Under the pieces are notes generated by a model. The model searched no databases, was not told the DNA's origin, and worked only from the letters and a program-made list of their open reading frames with translations. A program made the position numbers and the translations under genes. 64,000 bases of DNA from Branchiostoma floridae. Its lineage: Eukaryota; Chordata; Leptocardii; Amphioxiformes; Branchiostomatidae. This document shows positions 11,701 through 22,519 of this stretch, piece after piece. Location: NCBI RefSeq assembly GCF_000003815.2, contig NC_049979.1, forward strand, positions 33,702,053 to 33,766,052, read 5' to 3'. Positions within the stretch are counted from its first letter, which is position 1, and each line of letters starts with the position of its first letter.

Positions 11701-14345
11701 GTGTGCAGGAGAGTACGTGGTGATGACTGCAGCTATCGGCATCAAGGTGTCCTGGGATGGAGAACACTTTGTGGAGGTGGAGGCTGCGGGGTCCTACAGG
11801 GGGAAGCTGCAGGGCCTGTGTGGGGACTTCAATGCCTATCCTGATGATGATTTAAGGTTAGTTTATAGTAGAGTAGATTCGTCCCTCAAGCTACTGACAT
11901 CTGTCCTTAGAAAAGATATCTGGAGCCGCATAGTTCAAGTTTTGAACTTTTTTTCAGCCTGTCGGCCAAACTAGTTTCGCTATGTACAGCTTCTTCAGTG
12001 GCTAGAGGCTAAATGACACAAGTACAGTGAAGTTTGCACTTATATACCTTTCCAGTGCATACTGCCCTGGTGCATACCGCACATGGAATCCTAAAGGGTG
12101 GATTGCCCTGACCTTAGGTGACCTATAGCATGACATCTAAGAAGTTTATTTTACACAACTGGTAAGTCAGCTGATGATGTTTTGTACAGTTACTGTAGGT
12201 ACAGTACAAGCCATATGCTTTGTAGGACTGGAATGTAAGGTTTGATCCACTCACCCTGGATAGAACCCTAATCTTTCATGATAGCAAGTACATGATTGTA
12301 TAGTGGGTTCTTTAACATGCTCACGGGTTTAGCTCTCCTGAAATAATGGGGCTTCTGTCTTTACGTCCCTAAGCAAAGCTATACTCATTTTCACCGTAGT
12401 TGAGTTGGAAAATGCAGTGAATATAATGTGCCTTTCCCAAGGGCATAGCATTGGGGCCTGTCAGGGAATGGGACGCAAAACTTTTAGATTTTAAATCAAC
12501 AAACCAAACCATAAGACCATCTTGCTACTTATTATATTGATCACTTCTTGAAATATAAATGCAGAAGTCACCACAATTCCAAGGCTGATTGTTGCCTTTG
12601 CATTATCATATTAATATTCCAAAAATAATTTCATCAGGTTGGTAATGTTAGATCATAGGACATAGAAGTTTCTTTTTACTGGTTATATTCGTTATACATT
12701 TCTGTACAGGTTTAGCTGTAACTAAACATACTTATATGCTGTTCTCATTCTTCTGATCATATTTGCTATGGATGCACTGGTATAATAGAAGCATTCTCCA
12801 TCTTGTCCCTCAGGATGGCCAATGGAAATACTGCCCTGACTGCCTCTGACTTCGGGAACAGCTGGGAGATAGGCGAGAGGCCAGACTGTTCCTGTCGCTA
12901 TGGGAAGGAGATAAAGCCATGTGAAAGTGTCTCCTTAGTTGCACAGATGGAGGCGACAAGACAGTGTAGTATCCTCAAGGTCAGTGTGGTATCATTAAGT
13001 TTCGTGTAGCATCTTCAAGGTCAGAGTAGGATCCTCAAGGTCAATGTGGTATTCTCAAGGTCAATGTAGTATCCTTGAGGTCAGTGTAGCTCCACAATGT
13101 CAGTGTGCCATATTCAAGGTCAGTGCAGTAAACTCAAGGTCAGCCTAACATCCTTGAGGTCAGCGTAGCATCCTCGATTTCAGTGTAGCATCCTTGAGGT
13201 CAGCGTAGCATCTTCAATGTCAGTGTAGCATCCTCAAGGTCGTGTAGTATCCTCAAGGTCAATATAGCATCCTTTAGGTCAGTGTAGCATCCACAATGTC
13301 AGTGTGGTGTTCTCAAAGTCAGGGTAGCATCCTCAAGGTCAGTGTAGCATCCACAATGTCAGTGTAGAGAGCATCCTTGAGTTCAGTGTATATGACCATC
13401 CCCAAAGAATTATTAACTTTTGTCAGACTATGTGAAATGAGTATTGAAGGGTCTATTCTCTTTCCCATACACAGAGTGAAATCTTCCAACCAGCTCATCG
13501 AGTTATGGCTCCTGAGCCATTCTTCGATGCCTGCAGATATGACCTATGTGCCTGTCCGGAGCAGGACCGCTGCTTGTGCGGCATCCTCTCAGCGTACGCT
13601 CACGAAGCCGCAAAACAGCAAGTCATCCTGGACTGGAGGACCAACAGTTTATGTGGTATGACGTTGTTGGTTTGCACCTATGTTTATTCATGAGAAGCTC
13701 ATTTTGGCCTACTGGCCACTTTTCATTGAGGTCATGAGGGAGGAGTTAAGGGTCAGAGAAAATATAAATATAAAGATTACATGATTGAAGTACTAATAAA
13801 TTTATAAACAAAGAAGAGTGGTATCCTGACATACATGGTATCCTCAATTAACAGTACATTATTAATATGATTCCATGACTTTAAGTTACTTCATTTCATT
13901 TCATTTCTGAATACAAAATACAAAATGTGACAAGGCCAAGTCATTTGTGTTCTGAGAGGTCAGACTTTTCTAACTTAATGCTGGGCTGTAAAGGAAAATT
14001 TTTGTCATGTATGTATCCAGCCCCTACTAGTAGGAGAGGACACTTAATGATAGCCCTCTAGGCCATCAGTTGGGTACTTCAAAATGTTTTCTTGTTGCTG
14101 ACAATACCTGCTTCTCAATGTGTGATGCAAAGTTAAGCTGAGCGTATTGTTGATTTCCAGGCATTTCGTGCCCTGAGGGTTTCCAGTATGACGAGTGTGG
14201 CCCCTCGTGCCCGCAGACCTGTGACAGCACCACCACCCCAGGGGACAGGTGCCTACAGGCGTGCGTTCCCGGGTGCTTCTGTGCAGCGGGCATGGTGCTG
14301 CACAACCTTCGCTGTATTTCTCCCAGTGACTGCCCCACCACATGA
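4295..14345 (+). CDS. BMPER: BMPER / crossveinless-2-like BMP-binding regulator, 3' twelve exons (5' end missing)
   Basis: A secreted extracellular BMP modulator; VWC modules of this family bind BMPs. Exons read by splice phase: 4295-4392, 5665-5764, 6621-6709, 7025-7127, 7685-7821, 8324-8375, 8869-9002, 10365-10527, 11709-11856, 12814-12979, 13475-13655, 14161-14345 (TGA). Joined, they give 1556 nt and 517 residues with no frame breaks. Domain order is three VWC (~1-66, 67-130, 131-193), VWD with [11 protein letters not shown] (~193-341), C8 (~342-456), TIL (~457-517), stop, which is the BMPER C-terminal architecture. BMPER has five VWC, so about two VWC and the signal peptide are missing and are probably left of the window. 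KCP is the main alternative, but it has far more VWC modules. Two usually conserved cysteines are absent (CGLCG reads QGLCG; a C8 Cys reads Ala). Confidence 0.82.
4510..4765. repeat. Dispersed repeat copy (SINE-like family), diverged
   Basis: It shares blocks such as TGGGTACTCATTTTTACC, TGGAGTGAGGAA and a CTATCCAAGG-type block with better copies at 39825-40235 and 22630-22835. It lies in the intron that splits VWC module 1. Confidence 0.55.
4910..5470. mobile_element. hAT-type MITE, copy 1
   Basis: The termini are TAGGGGTGGGTACC on the left and a GTACCCACCTCTA end on the right. The flanking 8-mers ATGATGAC (4902-4909) and ATGGTGAC (5471-5478) match at 7 of 8 positions, as expected for a hAT target duplication. 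The interior is rich in GGACCTG/CAGGTCC blocks. A short insertion (5140-5225) splits it. A sister copy in inverted arrangement is at 34961-35383. Confidence 0.8.
5140..5225 (+). mobile_element. Short nested insertion, probably a 5'-truncated LINE 3' end
   Basis: The 16-mer ACACTAACTGCCTCTG occurs at 5124-5139 and again at 5226-5241, bracketing ~86 bp that contain TGATGAAGAC and AATAAAAGG. A long target duplication around a short truncated fragment is typical of target-primed LINE insertion. It sits inside the hAT MITE and is therefore younger. Confidence 0.7.
5955..6640 (+). repeat. 46/48-bp minisatellite built on a splice acceptor plus exon start
   Basis: The unit is roughly TTTGTTATTTTGCGCAG then GACTGGCCTGTATTTTT then GTGAGAACT. 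About eight near-identical units lie in 6245-6632, with decayed ones upstream from ~5955. The last unit supplies the genuine acceptor and first codons of the VWC exon starting at 6621. Each unit also has a GTGAGA donor-like site 17 nt after its AG. Confidence 0.85.
6621..7127 (+). CDS. BMPER: BMPER-like VWC module 2 (exons 6621-6709 and 7025-7127)
   Basis: The first half reads [17 protein letters not shown] then CSICVCK; the second [17 protein letters not shown] then GSCCVECTG. The acceptor GCGCAG is the last unit of the upstream minisatellite. The donors are gtaggt and gtaagt. Confidence 0.82.
7685..8375 (+). CDS. BMPER: BMPER-like VWC module 3 (exons 7685-7821 and 8324-8375)
   Basis: The first half reads [26 protein letters not shown] and CPTLVCNQ. 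The second half is only 17 codons and ends [15 protein letters not shown]-preceded stretch at 8186 was not used because it breaks the VWC cysteine spacing. Confidence 0.8.
8869..11856 (+). CDS. BMPER: BMPER-like VWD domain (exons 8869-9002, 10365-10527, 11709-11856)
   Basis: The opening [11 protein letters not shown] contains the Asp-Pro bond at which this family is known to be cleaved. Exon 2 begins [13 protein letters not shown] and joins directly to ...FQIIVQ. Exon 3 gives [11 protein letters not shown] and [16 protein letters not shown]. The usual CGLCG reads QGLCG (codon CAG near 11813). The donor of the second exon is duplicated 42 bp downstream. Confidence 0.82.
9472..9945. repeat. ~25-bp minisatellite in the VWD intron
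   Basis: The core GTGGGTCTGGTCCCATGTGC plus GTCAT repeats about 18 times with substitutions and variants (TTGTGGTCCCACGTGG). It is open in several frames only because of its composition. It lies between VWD exons 1 and 2. Confidence 0.85.
10499..10576 (+). repeat. 42-bp direct duplication of an exon 3' end with its splice donor
   Basis: GGAACCTGTCTTCAGTATCC plus AGAGAGCT appears at the exon end (from 10499) and again from 10541. The first copy is followed by ggtaagta, the second by agtaagtt. The period is 42 nt, exactly 14 codons, and the frame stays open between them. Confidence 0.88.
12230..12500. repeat. Dispersed repeat copy (SINE-like family), diverged
   Basis: It contains TTTGATCCACTCACCCTGG, GTGGGTTCTTTAACATGC and a GCCTTTCCCAAGGGCA block, shared in the same order with copies at 22630-22835, 36350-36575 and 39825-40235. 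It lies between VWD and C8 exons. Confidence 0.6.
12814..13655 (+). CDS. BMPER: BMPER-like C8 region (exons 12814-12979 and 13475-13655)
   Basis: Exon 1 begins [17 protein letters not shown] and ends TRQCSILK. Exon 2 gives [42 protein letters not shown] and WRTNSLCG. The C8 Cys normally just before His in this family is Ala (FQPAH). The donor of exon 1 is embedded in a downstream ~22-bp minisatellite. Confidence 0.8.
12966..13400 (+). repeat. ~22-bp minisatellite containing an exon 3' end and its donor
   Basis: The unit is close to GTAGCATCCTCAAGGTCAGT. The first unit is the genuine exon end TAGTATCCTCAAG followed by gtcagt; about 18-19 variants follow. The coding part (CSILK) matches the conserved C8 sequence, so the coding copy is ancestral and the array grew into the intron. 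Confidence 0.85.
14161..14345 (+). CDS. BMPER: BMPER-like TIL domain and C-terminus
   Basis: Terminal exon, phase 1 acceptor TTTCCAG. It reads [44 protein letters not shown] and ends in TGA (14343-14345). The spacing of ten cysteines fits a trypsin-inhibitor-like module, the usual C-terminus of BMPER. Confidence 0.85.
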
Positions 14346-14991
14346 GACCCTCCAGACTTTCACAGAGATACCTTTACAGTCTGTCTTATATTTCTTACAA
14401 ACAGTTGTATGACGTATGGAAAAGAAATGCCATATACAGCAAATTTTAGCTTCTTTAGGGCACGGTCACAAAGGTTGTACGGTCGTCGTACGTTTGCTAA
14501 CTTTTGGGACAGCCATGCATGTTTCCTTCATAGTACAGCTGTCTTGCAACACAAAAAGATCCATGTAGGTGGTTGATTCTGACACAGCCTGCTTGAAAGT
14601 CCTACCGCAGCAAAATCGTACAACAATTGCACGACCTATGTGACTGCGCCCAAAGTGAAGAATCTTTAGTGGTGCACACCCCATTTTGCCGCAGTAGGGG
14701 TCCATGATAGTGCGTGGCAAAAAAGTTTTGAAAGGGTTTTGAGGCTTTAAGTTCACATTGCTCATAATCTGCTGCAAATAACATTTATGGATACTAAAAT
14801 GGCTTGAAGACATAAGAAAGATATATATTTGGGCTGAAAGTTGATTATACTTTACTTCCTGGTAAGTGGAGTTGCTATGCCTTGCTCAACTGTACCTGAG
14901 GTCTCGCTTTTTCCGACAACATCACTCGTTTAATGTGTTGCAAAATTTGTAGAGATTGATTTTATCCATTGTGAAGGTGCTCGATTTCTGC

Positions 14992-14997
14992 AATAAA
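14992..14997 (+). terminator. Candidate polyadenylation signal of the BMPER-like gene
   Basis: AATAAA lies about 650 nt after the stop codon, the first perfect hexamer downstream on the + strand that I noticed. Confidence 0.45.
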
Positions 14998-15675
14998 TAA
15001 TTTTCCTCAAATTTACTATAGAATAAGAAGCCAAACCCAGTTCTTACAGTTGATTGGATGTCTATTTTGCTTCTGAATCAAAATTATTGCTGATACAAAC
15101 TGGTCAGGATAGAATTTATAACCCCTTCTAGATAAATCTTTTTTATGCCGTCTTGATAGACAGTCATTGCTTGTTGATTAAGTCTTGGCTGAATCAATTT
15201 CTACTCAAATAGGTAGCAAATTTAGACAATTTTTAATGGATTATATCATTGTCAACTTCAGAATTTTTAAAATGTAGTTGCTTTGGTATATATAATGTGT
15301 GATCCAAGGTGCTTGTTGTGTAAAATTATATAAATCATAATTGTTTTTTGTTTTTGTTTTTCAAATAACTTTTTGTGTGCTGGAATAGTGATAGCACATT
15401 TTATTTACAGGGGGGATGGTAGATACTGATATGGTGAACTTTTATTCACAGTAGGTGTCCAACAGGCTTGATGTATTCTTCATATGAATAAAAGGCCATG
15501 TCTATATATTATGTAGACATTTTCATAGAATGGCCACCAAAGATATTTGTGAATCCCATTTTACACAAGGAAAATACTTATATCCATGTGTATATATTAC
15601 AATATCAGGAATTATAAGACAGTTTCGCGGTAGAAAATTGTAAGTTACAGGGGAAACACACTACTAGTATGTTTG

Positions 15676-15905
15676 TCTGTGTGTGTGCATTTCTGTGTGT
15701 GTGTATGTGTGTGTATGTGTGAGAGAGCATGTGCATGCATGTGTATGTGAGTGTAAGTGCCGTGTGTTTGTGTATTTGTGTGTGCATGTGTGTGCATTGA
15801 TATGTTTGTGTGCGTGTACATGCATGTGTGCATACATGTGTGCATGTGTGTACATAATGTGTATGCCAGTGTGTGTGTGTATTGTGTGTGAGTGGTGTGT
15901 GTGGA
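15676..15905. repeat. (TG)n-rich alternating purine-pyrimidine tract
   Basis: About 230 bp of TG/TGCA/TATG alternation with interruptions, intergenic. Long apparent ORFs on both strands here are compositional artefacts. Confidence 0.9.
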
Positions 15906-16610
15906 GTCTGGAATGAATGTCTGGAATGGAATGCATGTGTGTAAGTCTAGAATGCTACTGTACCAAATGTCTGAATCCTAACTGGCATTGCAGCTTACCA
16001 GATTAGCTGGCTAACATACATGTGGTTTCAACACAACAAAAATGTGCCACTTAGTCTTACATGTATGTTGTCAGTACATGTACTACCAACTTTGTCGGGT
16101 TCAAATAGACCAAGCCTTACTGTCCATCAATTAGCAGTTCAACCAATGACAACATGGGGTTAGAGCAAGGCTGCATGTCCTTCAAATATTTGCATATTTG
16201 TGTTTTATTTTGCATTTTTACAAAAGTGGGTGGTGCTACTATTGGTTTATTCCATAGGACCTTGTTAATGTGCCATCAACATTTTTTTTTTATTGATGGT
16301 GAAGAATGGGTATAGATACAAGGGGTATAATCATGGTGCTTATCACAATGCATTTTATTGATGTAAATCATGCCAAACTACAGTGTACATGTAACTTTGT
16401 CATTTTTTTATTCTATTCATAAAACTTGATGGGTGGAATATATTAGAAGCCTTTTGATACAATGATACTGTAGGATGCATTTGAAATTTCTCTCAGATGG
16501 TAACATATTAGAGATATTGTTATTTGTCTTTGAGGAATAAAATCTTATGTCAAGCTTTTCAGAAATGATTGTGTCTTCTTTCATTTGTTGGTGTCTCAAC
16601 AATCATGTAT

Positions 16611-16819
16611 AGTGAACAGTTTAAACTTTGTTCCAACACAAAGAAAGAAACTCACCCTCATTGAACCGTGATGGTGGCAGGTTTCGCCTTCCCGCCATTT
16701 ATGATTCGCTGCTACCTGACGTCATCCGACGATTTCCGGATTAGTGCAGCGAATCATTCATCTGATGAAGGTCGGAGTTTCTTTCTTTGTGTTGGAACAA
16801 AGTTTAAACTGTTCACTAT
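16611..16819. mobile_element. Foldback element with ~43-bp perfect inverted arms
   Basis: TAGTGAACAGTTTAAACTTT and the following GTTCCAACACAAAGAAAGAA ACTC (16611-16653) recur inverted at 16774-16818. The ~120-bp loop contains a TGACGTCA (16718-16725) and a TTTCCGGA block. It is non-coding and probably a MITE. Confidence 0.75.
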
Positions 16820-18613
16820 GGAATTTACCAACACAGATGAGCTTTCATTCGAACCATGTATAGTGTTCATAATCAAGTGGGTAGCTGTCCTGCCTTTAGC
16901 ACTAGAAGCTTTGAGTTCGAGTCTGTGTCGCTCACCCGGCATGCACACTACTGGAAAGGGCCACAGTTATAAGGACAAGACCTTAAGCCATTTTCCACTT
17001 GTGCTTGTCTAAAAGAGCCAGGGAGAATTTTCCCGGATACAACAAACCTGTATTAACTGTACATAGCATCTGTCTTCTCTGTCATGACCAGTGAAAGAAT
17101 AGCTCTTCAGTGAGCTAAGCTGGATTGATATCACAATTCACTTTCAACACAACTAACAACACACAAGTCACCACACTTAATGTTGATATGAATCAAAAGT
17201 GAACCTGATACCCATTTGTCTGTGTACCATGTGTAAGCTTCCTACAAATGAGTTCTACCAGTATGCAGTATAAATGGGATCGTCCCATTTGTGTGAAATT
17301 TACTACCATGGTTTTGTCATTTTTAAATGCTAATTACATTTGCCAAGAAGGTTATTTGTGTGTGTAGTGGTGTAACAGTGTCTGTAACTGATACAGTTCT
17401 TAGCAGCAGTTAATAAGAAAAATTGATAAAAGATTTTGAGCCTTCAGGTGGCTCTCCTTGGTGCTGAAAACCCAGACGTTTTGCTGCAGTACCAAGAAAA
17501 GCCACCAGGGGAGCCAAAATCTCATAATAGAAGGCAAATATAGCAATTCAGATCCCAATGGAGAAGGGTTGAACATAGCCAAACACTCTTTGGCTGTAAA
17601 GTAGTGATAAACATATTGTATCACACACTTCGATCAAAGGGTTTGGCTATGTAGGTCAGCTTAACAATTTACTACTGAGTTTCTTTCTGCTGACTTACAT
17701 GTAACATTTGGTTATTTTGTTTGTTGCTTTGGATGTGCAGTCCTGGAATTTTCAAACTAGGCACAACGGCTAATGGTGTTTCACAGTTATGAAGTGGTGG
17801 CAAGTTTCGACCAAACATCACATGCATGGCCAGGCATTTTGGTACTGTTCAGCAGCATGTGGTTACTCATAGACCATCCAGGTAGCACTGTTTTGAAACT
17901 TCAATATTTTCAGTTTGTGAGAATGGCAGCTTTAATAAGAGTTTGTATTGGTTCCAATTGTTAGTTGAAGAATAATATTTTGTTCATTCTGGACAAATTT
18001 ACTGTAAATTCAGAAATATTTGCGGTGCTTTTATGTTTGCGGTTTTTGCAGTGGCCGCTTCACCACAAACTCAAAACCATTTTGTGTAATACTATGTGAC
18101 TACAGTATATGGCTCTGCCACAAACTCAAAACCACTGCAAACACTCCACTTTCCTGCCACTGCAAAATTAAATCCCCGCTAACTTGAATGCATTTACAGT
18201 ACATTATTTGGCCTCTCACATCACTTGAAATGGGTTTGTTGATTTGAATGAAATTTGCATGCCTTGTCTGTAACTGTCATGTCTAATGTTGGATAGGTCA
18301 AAATTAAGAAGACAACTTCCAATGATGACATAACGTTAGATATGTTCACCTCAGAACTAGCATAAAAGGTATGTAAATGTGTTTGAGTTAATTGACCATA
18401 CCTTATTTTTCAAATGTGTATAGTATTTTCCCTCACTAACTTTTCTAGTTGAAATGTCTAATTTGGCACGTCTTGCATGAAGGACGCATTTCGTGAATTA
18501 TTGATTCTCTTGATATTTCATTTGCGTTTGTGCAGGAACGCACTCATCATTTTGTTTTCAGCCGTTGCCCTCATCACACCTCGTGCATGGTGTAAGAAGA
18601 GTTTAGTGTGACA

Positions 18614-21600
18614 ATGCTGTGCCGGAGACGGGCGCCTCAAGTCTGGATGCTGCTTCTTGCAGGTGAGGCCTTTGTTTTACATTACTTGTAAGCCAACTTT
18701 ACAGGTGTAACATAACAGTTTTGTACAGTAAGTACAAGCTGTGTAAGGCCAGGCGGTACGATTTTATCCCCTCACATGGGAGTCCCAACTATTTTTGATA
18801 AATGCTGTGGGACGTAAAGATGAAGCCTGTGTATGAGTGCAGCCACACCTCGCCATTACGTCCCATCCAAGACACCATCCCTAACCAAACCTGGGTTCTC
18901 ATTTTTTCTTGAGTCAAGTGAGGAAATAGGTGTAACATGCATTGGCATAATACCGGTAGTAAGACTTATACCGGTAGATTAAAAATACTGGAACTTAAAG
19001 AGATCTACACATGCAACAATAGTTATTTCTGAGCTGTGCACACTTCAGACATCTAGGTGTCCAATACACCATTTACAAAGCATCGATAACAATGCATTCG
19101 AAGACAACAAGGCCAAAAGTTTTCAGTATACTTTTTTGTAAATTTCGGGGTAGGCAGCTCGTCGTGGGACGAACACACTGTCACATTCATTGCCAAATTT
19201 ATATAGATCATAATTACACATGCTCACGGCAAAAGACGAACATGATTCAACAACAATCTTGAATTTCTGTTGGTGACCTACAACTCATGTAAAAGTGCGA
19301 AGAACCGTTGCATAATAGCCCGGATCTACGACTGAATGGGCAAAATTGAACGTACGCAGCCATTTTCCCGCCATTTTTATATCTACGCTAGCAGTGAAGT
19401 GTTACGTCATAGCGGTTGTGACGGACAGAAGTTAAATGAAAATTCTTGACAGTATACGTCCGTTTTCTCATGACATTTTGTATGCTCATGCAGGTTTATG
19501 TTTTATGCATTTACTGACAGAAAAGGAAGGAACATCAGAGGATGTATAAATGTACATAGCGGCAGTTAATTGTGCCGTGTTTCTTCCTACCGGTATTTTG
19601 TACCCCCTCCCAACCACGCGCCCGTTCGCCGTGTAATTCCGCGGCGTGTTACAATTACAATATTACGCTTTTAGCAGGACAAGAGTGGCAGAAAAGTTAC
19701 ACAGAAGAAGTGGCAAGGGTAACCTATAACAGCAACATGTAACTGGAGAAAATGATGCGTTGACAATTTGTCAAATCAGTATGGCTAGAGAAATCGTCGT
19801 AAACGTACCGGTATTATGATAATAGATGTTAAAGTGCCTTTCCCAAGGCTGCAACATTAAGACCTGCTAGGAATTCAAATAATCCAGAACATTTAAATTC
19901 TAAGTTAACATCATTAACCTGAAGACCACCTTTCCATCTTGTCTTTGTTCAGCTGTGAAAAGCTGTGAAAGTAGTCTTGGTGGGTCTGAGTGCNNNNNNN
20001 NNNNNNNNNNNNNNNNNNNNNNNNNNNNNNNNNNNNNNNNNNNNNNNNNNNNNNNNNNNNNNNNNNNNNNNNNNNNNNNNNNNNNNNNNNNNNTCTGTGT
20101 AACTTTTCTGCCACTCTTGTCCTGCTAAAAGCGTAATATTGTAATTGTAACACGCCGCGGAATTACACGGCGAACGCGCGCGTGCTTGGGAGGGGGTACA
20201 AAATACCGGTAGGAAGAAACACGGCACAATTAACTGCCGCTATGTACATTTATACATCCTCTGATGTTCCTTCCTTTTCTGTCAGTAAATGCATAAAACA
20301 TAAACCTGCATGAGCATACAAAATGTCATGAGAAAACGGACGTATACTGTCAAGAATTTTCATTTAACTTCTGTCCGTCACAACCGCTATGACGTAACAC
20401 TTCACTGCTAGCGTAGATATAAAAATGGCGGGAAAATGGCTGCGTACGTTCAATTTTGCCCATTCAGTCGTAGATCCGGGCTATTATGCAACGGTTCTTC
20501 GCACTTTTACATGAGTTGTAGGTCACCAACAGAAATTCAAGATTGTTGTTGAATCATGTTCGTCTTTTGCCGTGAGCATGTGTAATTATGATCTATATAA
20601 ATTTGGCAATGAATGTGACAGTGTGTTCGTCCCACGACGAGCTGCCTACCCCGAAATTTACAAAAAAGTATACTGAAAACTTTTGGCCTTGTTGTCTTCG
20701 AATGCATTGTTATCGATGCTTTGTAAATGGTGTATTGGACACCTAGATGTCTGAAGTGTGCACAGCTCAGAAATAACTATTGTTGCATGTGTAGATCTCT
20801 TTAAGTTCCAGTATTTTTAATCTACCGGTATAAGTCTTACTACCGGTATTATGCCAATGCATGTTACACAGTACACATTGTTTCAAGGCAACTTTGCTGC
20901 ATTTTAGGGTTGTTTTTTGTAACTGTTTATTTGCAAAGAAGGCAGCACGTTTCCTTGTCTCTGTAGCAGGGTATATACAGGGAGGGATTGCAAGCCCTTT
21001 CACATTTAGCATGCTTAAAGCTCCTCCTCGAGTATATTCCCATTTTTTTTCTTTCTTCCTAAGACGGGGCAGCCCCCACCAAGATGTCCTGACCCTGGGA
21101 TTGCACCAGGGTCTCCTAGTTACCAACTACTTGGAACCAGGAGCACATTCAACTGACAGAACCGCTACAGTATTTACCGTCCTTGAAGGACAGGAGAGAG
21201 GCAGCAGCAATCAAGCAGTTCAAGGACATAATGAAGCCTGAACATCCGCCTCACGGTCTTGCGCCCCCGAACCCAAAAATCAAAAATATGACCCTAATGT
21301 TAGAAGCAGTTGAAGACGCTCCACATGAAAAAGAGGCCAAAATACCTGGCTGCCAGAAACACTGCAGTAAATTGTACACCTCTCCAGACAAATGTTTGCT
21401 TCATGATACTTCCTAAATTTGATCAGTGTAGTAGTTACGCGAATGTGCAATCACTGTTAAATGATATAGCCTTGATCACACCCATCTCTTTAGAAACCCA
21501 TCAATCTAATCAAACTAAGTGGCCATAATAGCTGATAGGATGCTCCAGTGTACATCATGCTCCAATGTACATCTACATACCACACCCTTTCAGATGGGAA

Positions 21601-22519
21601 ACAGTTACTGTTTTTTTAAAATTAAGAAACATCCGGAGAATATGTTTGTATGAAGTTATTGTAATTATGATAAGTCGGCTCATAATGCTCATTTTTTAAT
21701 GCCACAGAAAGTTTTAATGAAGTAATTTGATAATAGTGCCTTACATGTCAGTCATCCACACATCAAATTTGTATCAGTTACAGCAGAAATCAGCAGGGTC
21801 AAAGTTATACCCCCAAGCAAGAGTTGTTTTTCAGTGTTTGCGGTGTTATCCAGTGTCAATATTGTTATCATAGTTCCATACAGGACTGTTGTCCAGTGTG
21901 AATGTTATAATAATTATTGTATACAGGACTACCATCTTATGTCATATCCACCTAAGAAAACCCCTGTTTTGATGCAAAATGCGCCAGAAGTTGAACAAAT
22001 TTGGTGCCCTTGAACAAAAAGTGTTGCAACAGCAATGTTCCAACATCTGAGTCAGGTATTCGAATATTCGATGGCGCCGCACTCGGCCCGCTCGGAACAG
22101 TTCGATTTATTCGAATGGAGCCTGTGTGATAGGCCTTTCAAACCGGTCTGATACGGAAGTTATGGCCCGGTCCGGAACACCCGTATCGAACGTTTTCGCG
22201 TCACAGGTATGACATAATTAATGTTATCATAGTTCCATTCAAAAAGAAAAAGGCCTACAAGCATGATTGTCCGTACCTCCTACTTTCCCATGATCTCCCC
22301 ATGCAGACCCACCCGAGTGAAAATCTCACAGCTTTTTCTGCCCATTTCTGTCTACAGTAGCCTGGCTTATTCCTGTTGTCCTTGGCCCCGATCCGCAGTG
22401 TGGCACCAGTACAGCTGAGTGCACCTGCCAGCCAGGTGTGAGGGGAGATCTCACGGCATGTTCCATCTGCACCTGCAAGGCTGTCGGAGAAACAGACGTT
22501 CTCAACTGTCTGCCTACAG
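18614..22519 (+). CDS. Polycystin-1-like: signal peptide and Cys-rich module (exons 1-2)
   Basis: [16 protein letters not shown] joins [10 protein letters not shown] across a phase 1 intron to form one hydrophobic signal core with cleavage expected near ...[14 protein letters not shown] and CSICTCK follow, a short Cys-rich module resembling half a VWC. Donors are gtgagg and gtcagt. The 3.7-kb intron contains the palindrome and assembly gap. Confidence 0.8.

Larger units (their letters stand above)
14998..18613. other. Intergenic region between the BMPER-like and polycystin-1-like genes
   Basis: No exon-like reading frame is seen. It holds a TG-rich tract (15676-15905) and a foldback element (16611-16819). 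Just before the next gene, TTTTGTTTTCAG (~18555-18566) could be an acceptor for a short 5'UTR exon. No TATA box was identified with confidence. Confidence 0.5.

Noticed and set aside
20767..21126. 119-codon minus-strand ORF in intron 1
   Set aside because: It spans the end of the inverted repeat arm and adjoining repeat-like sequence; no domain or splice support.
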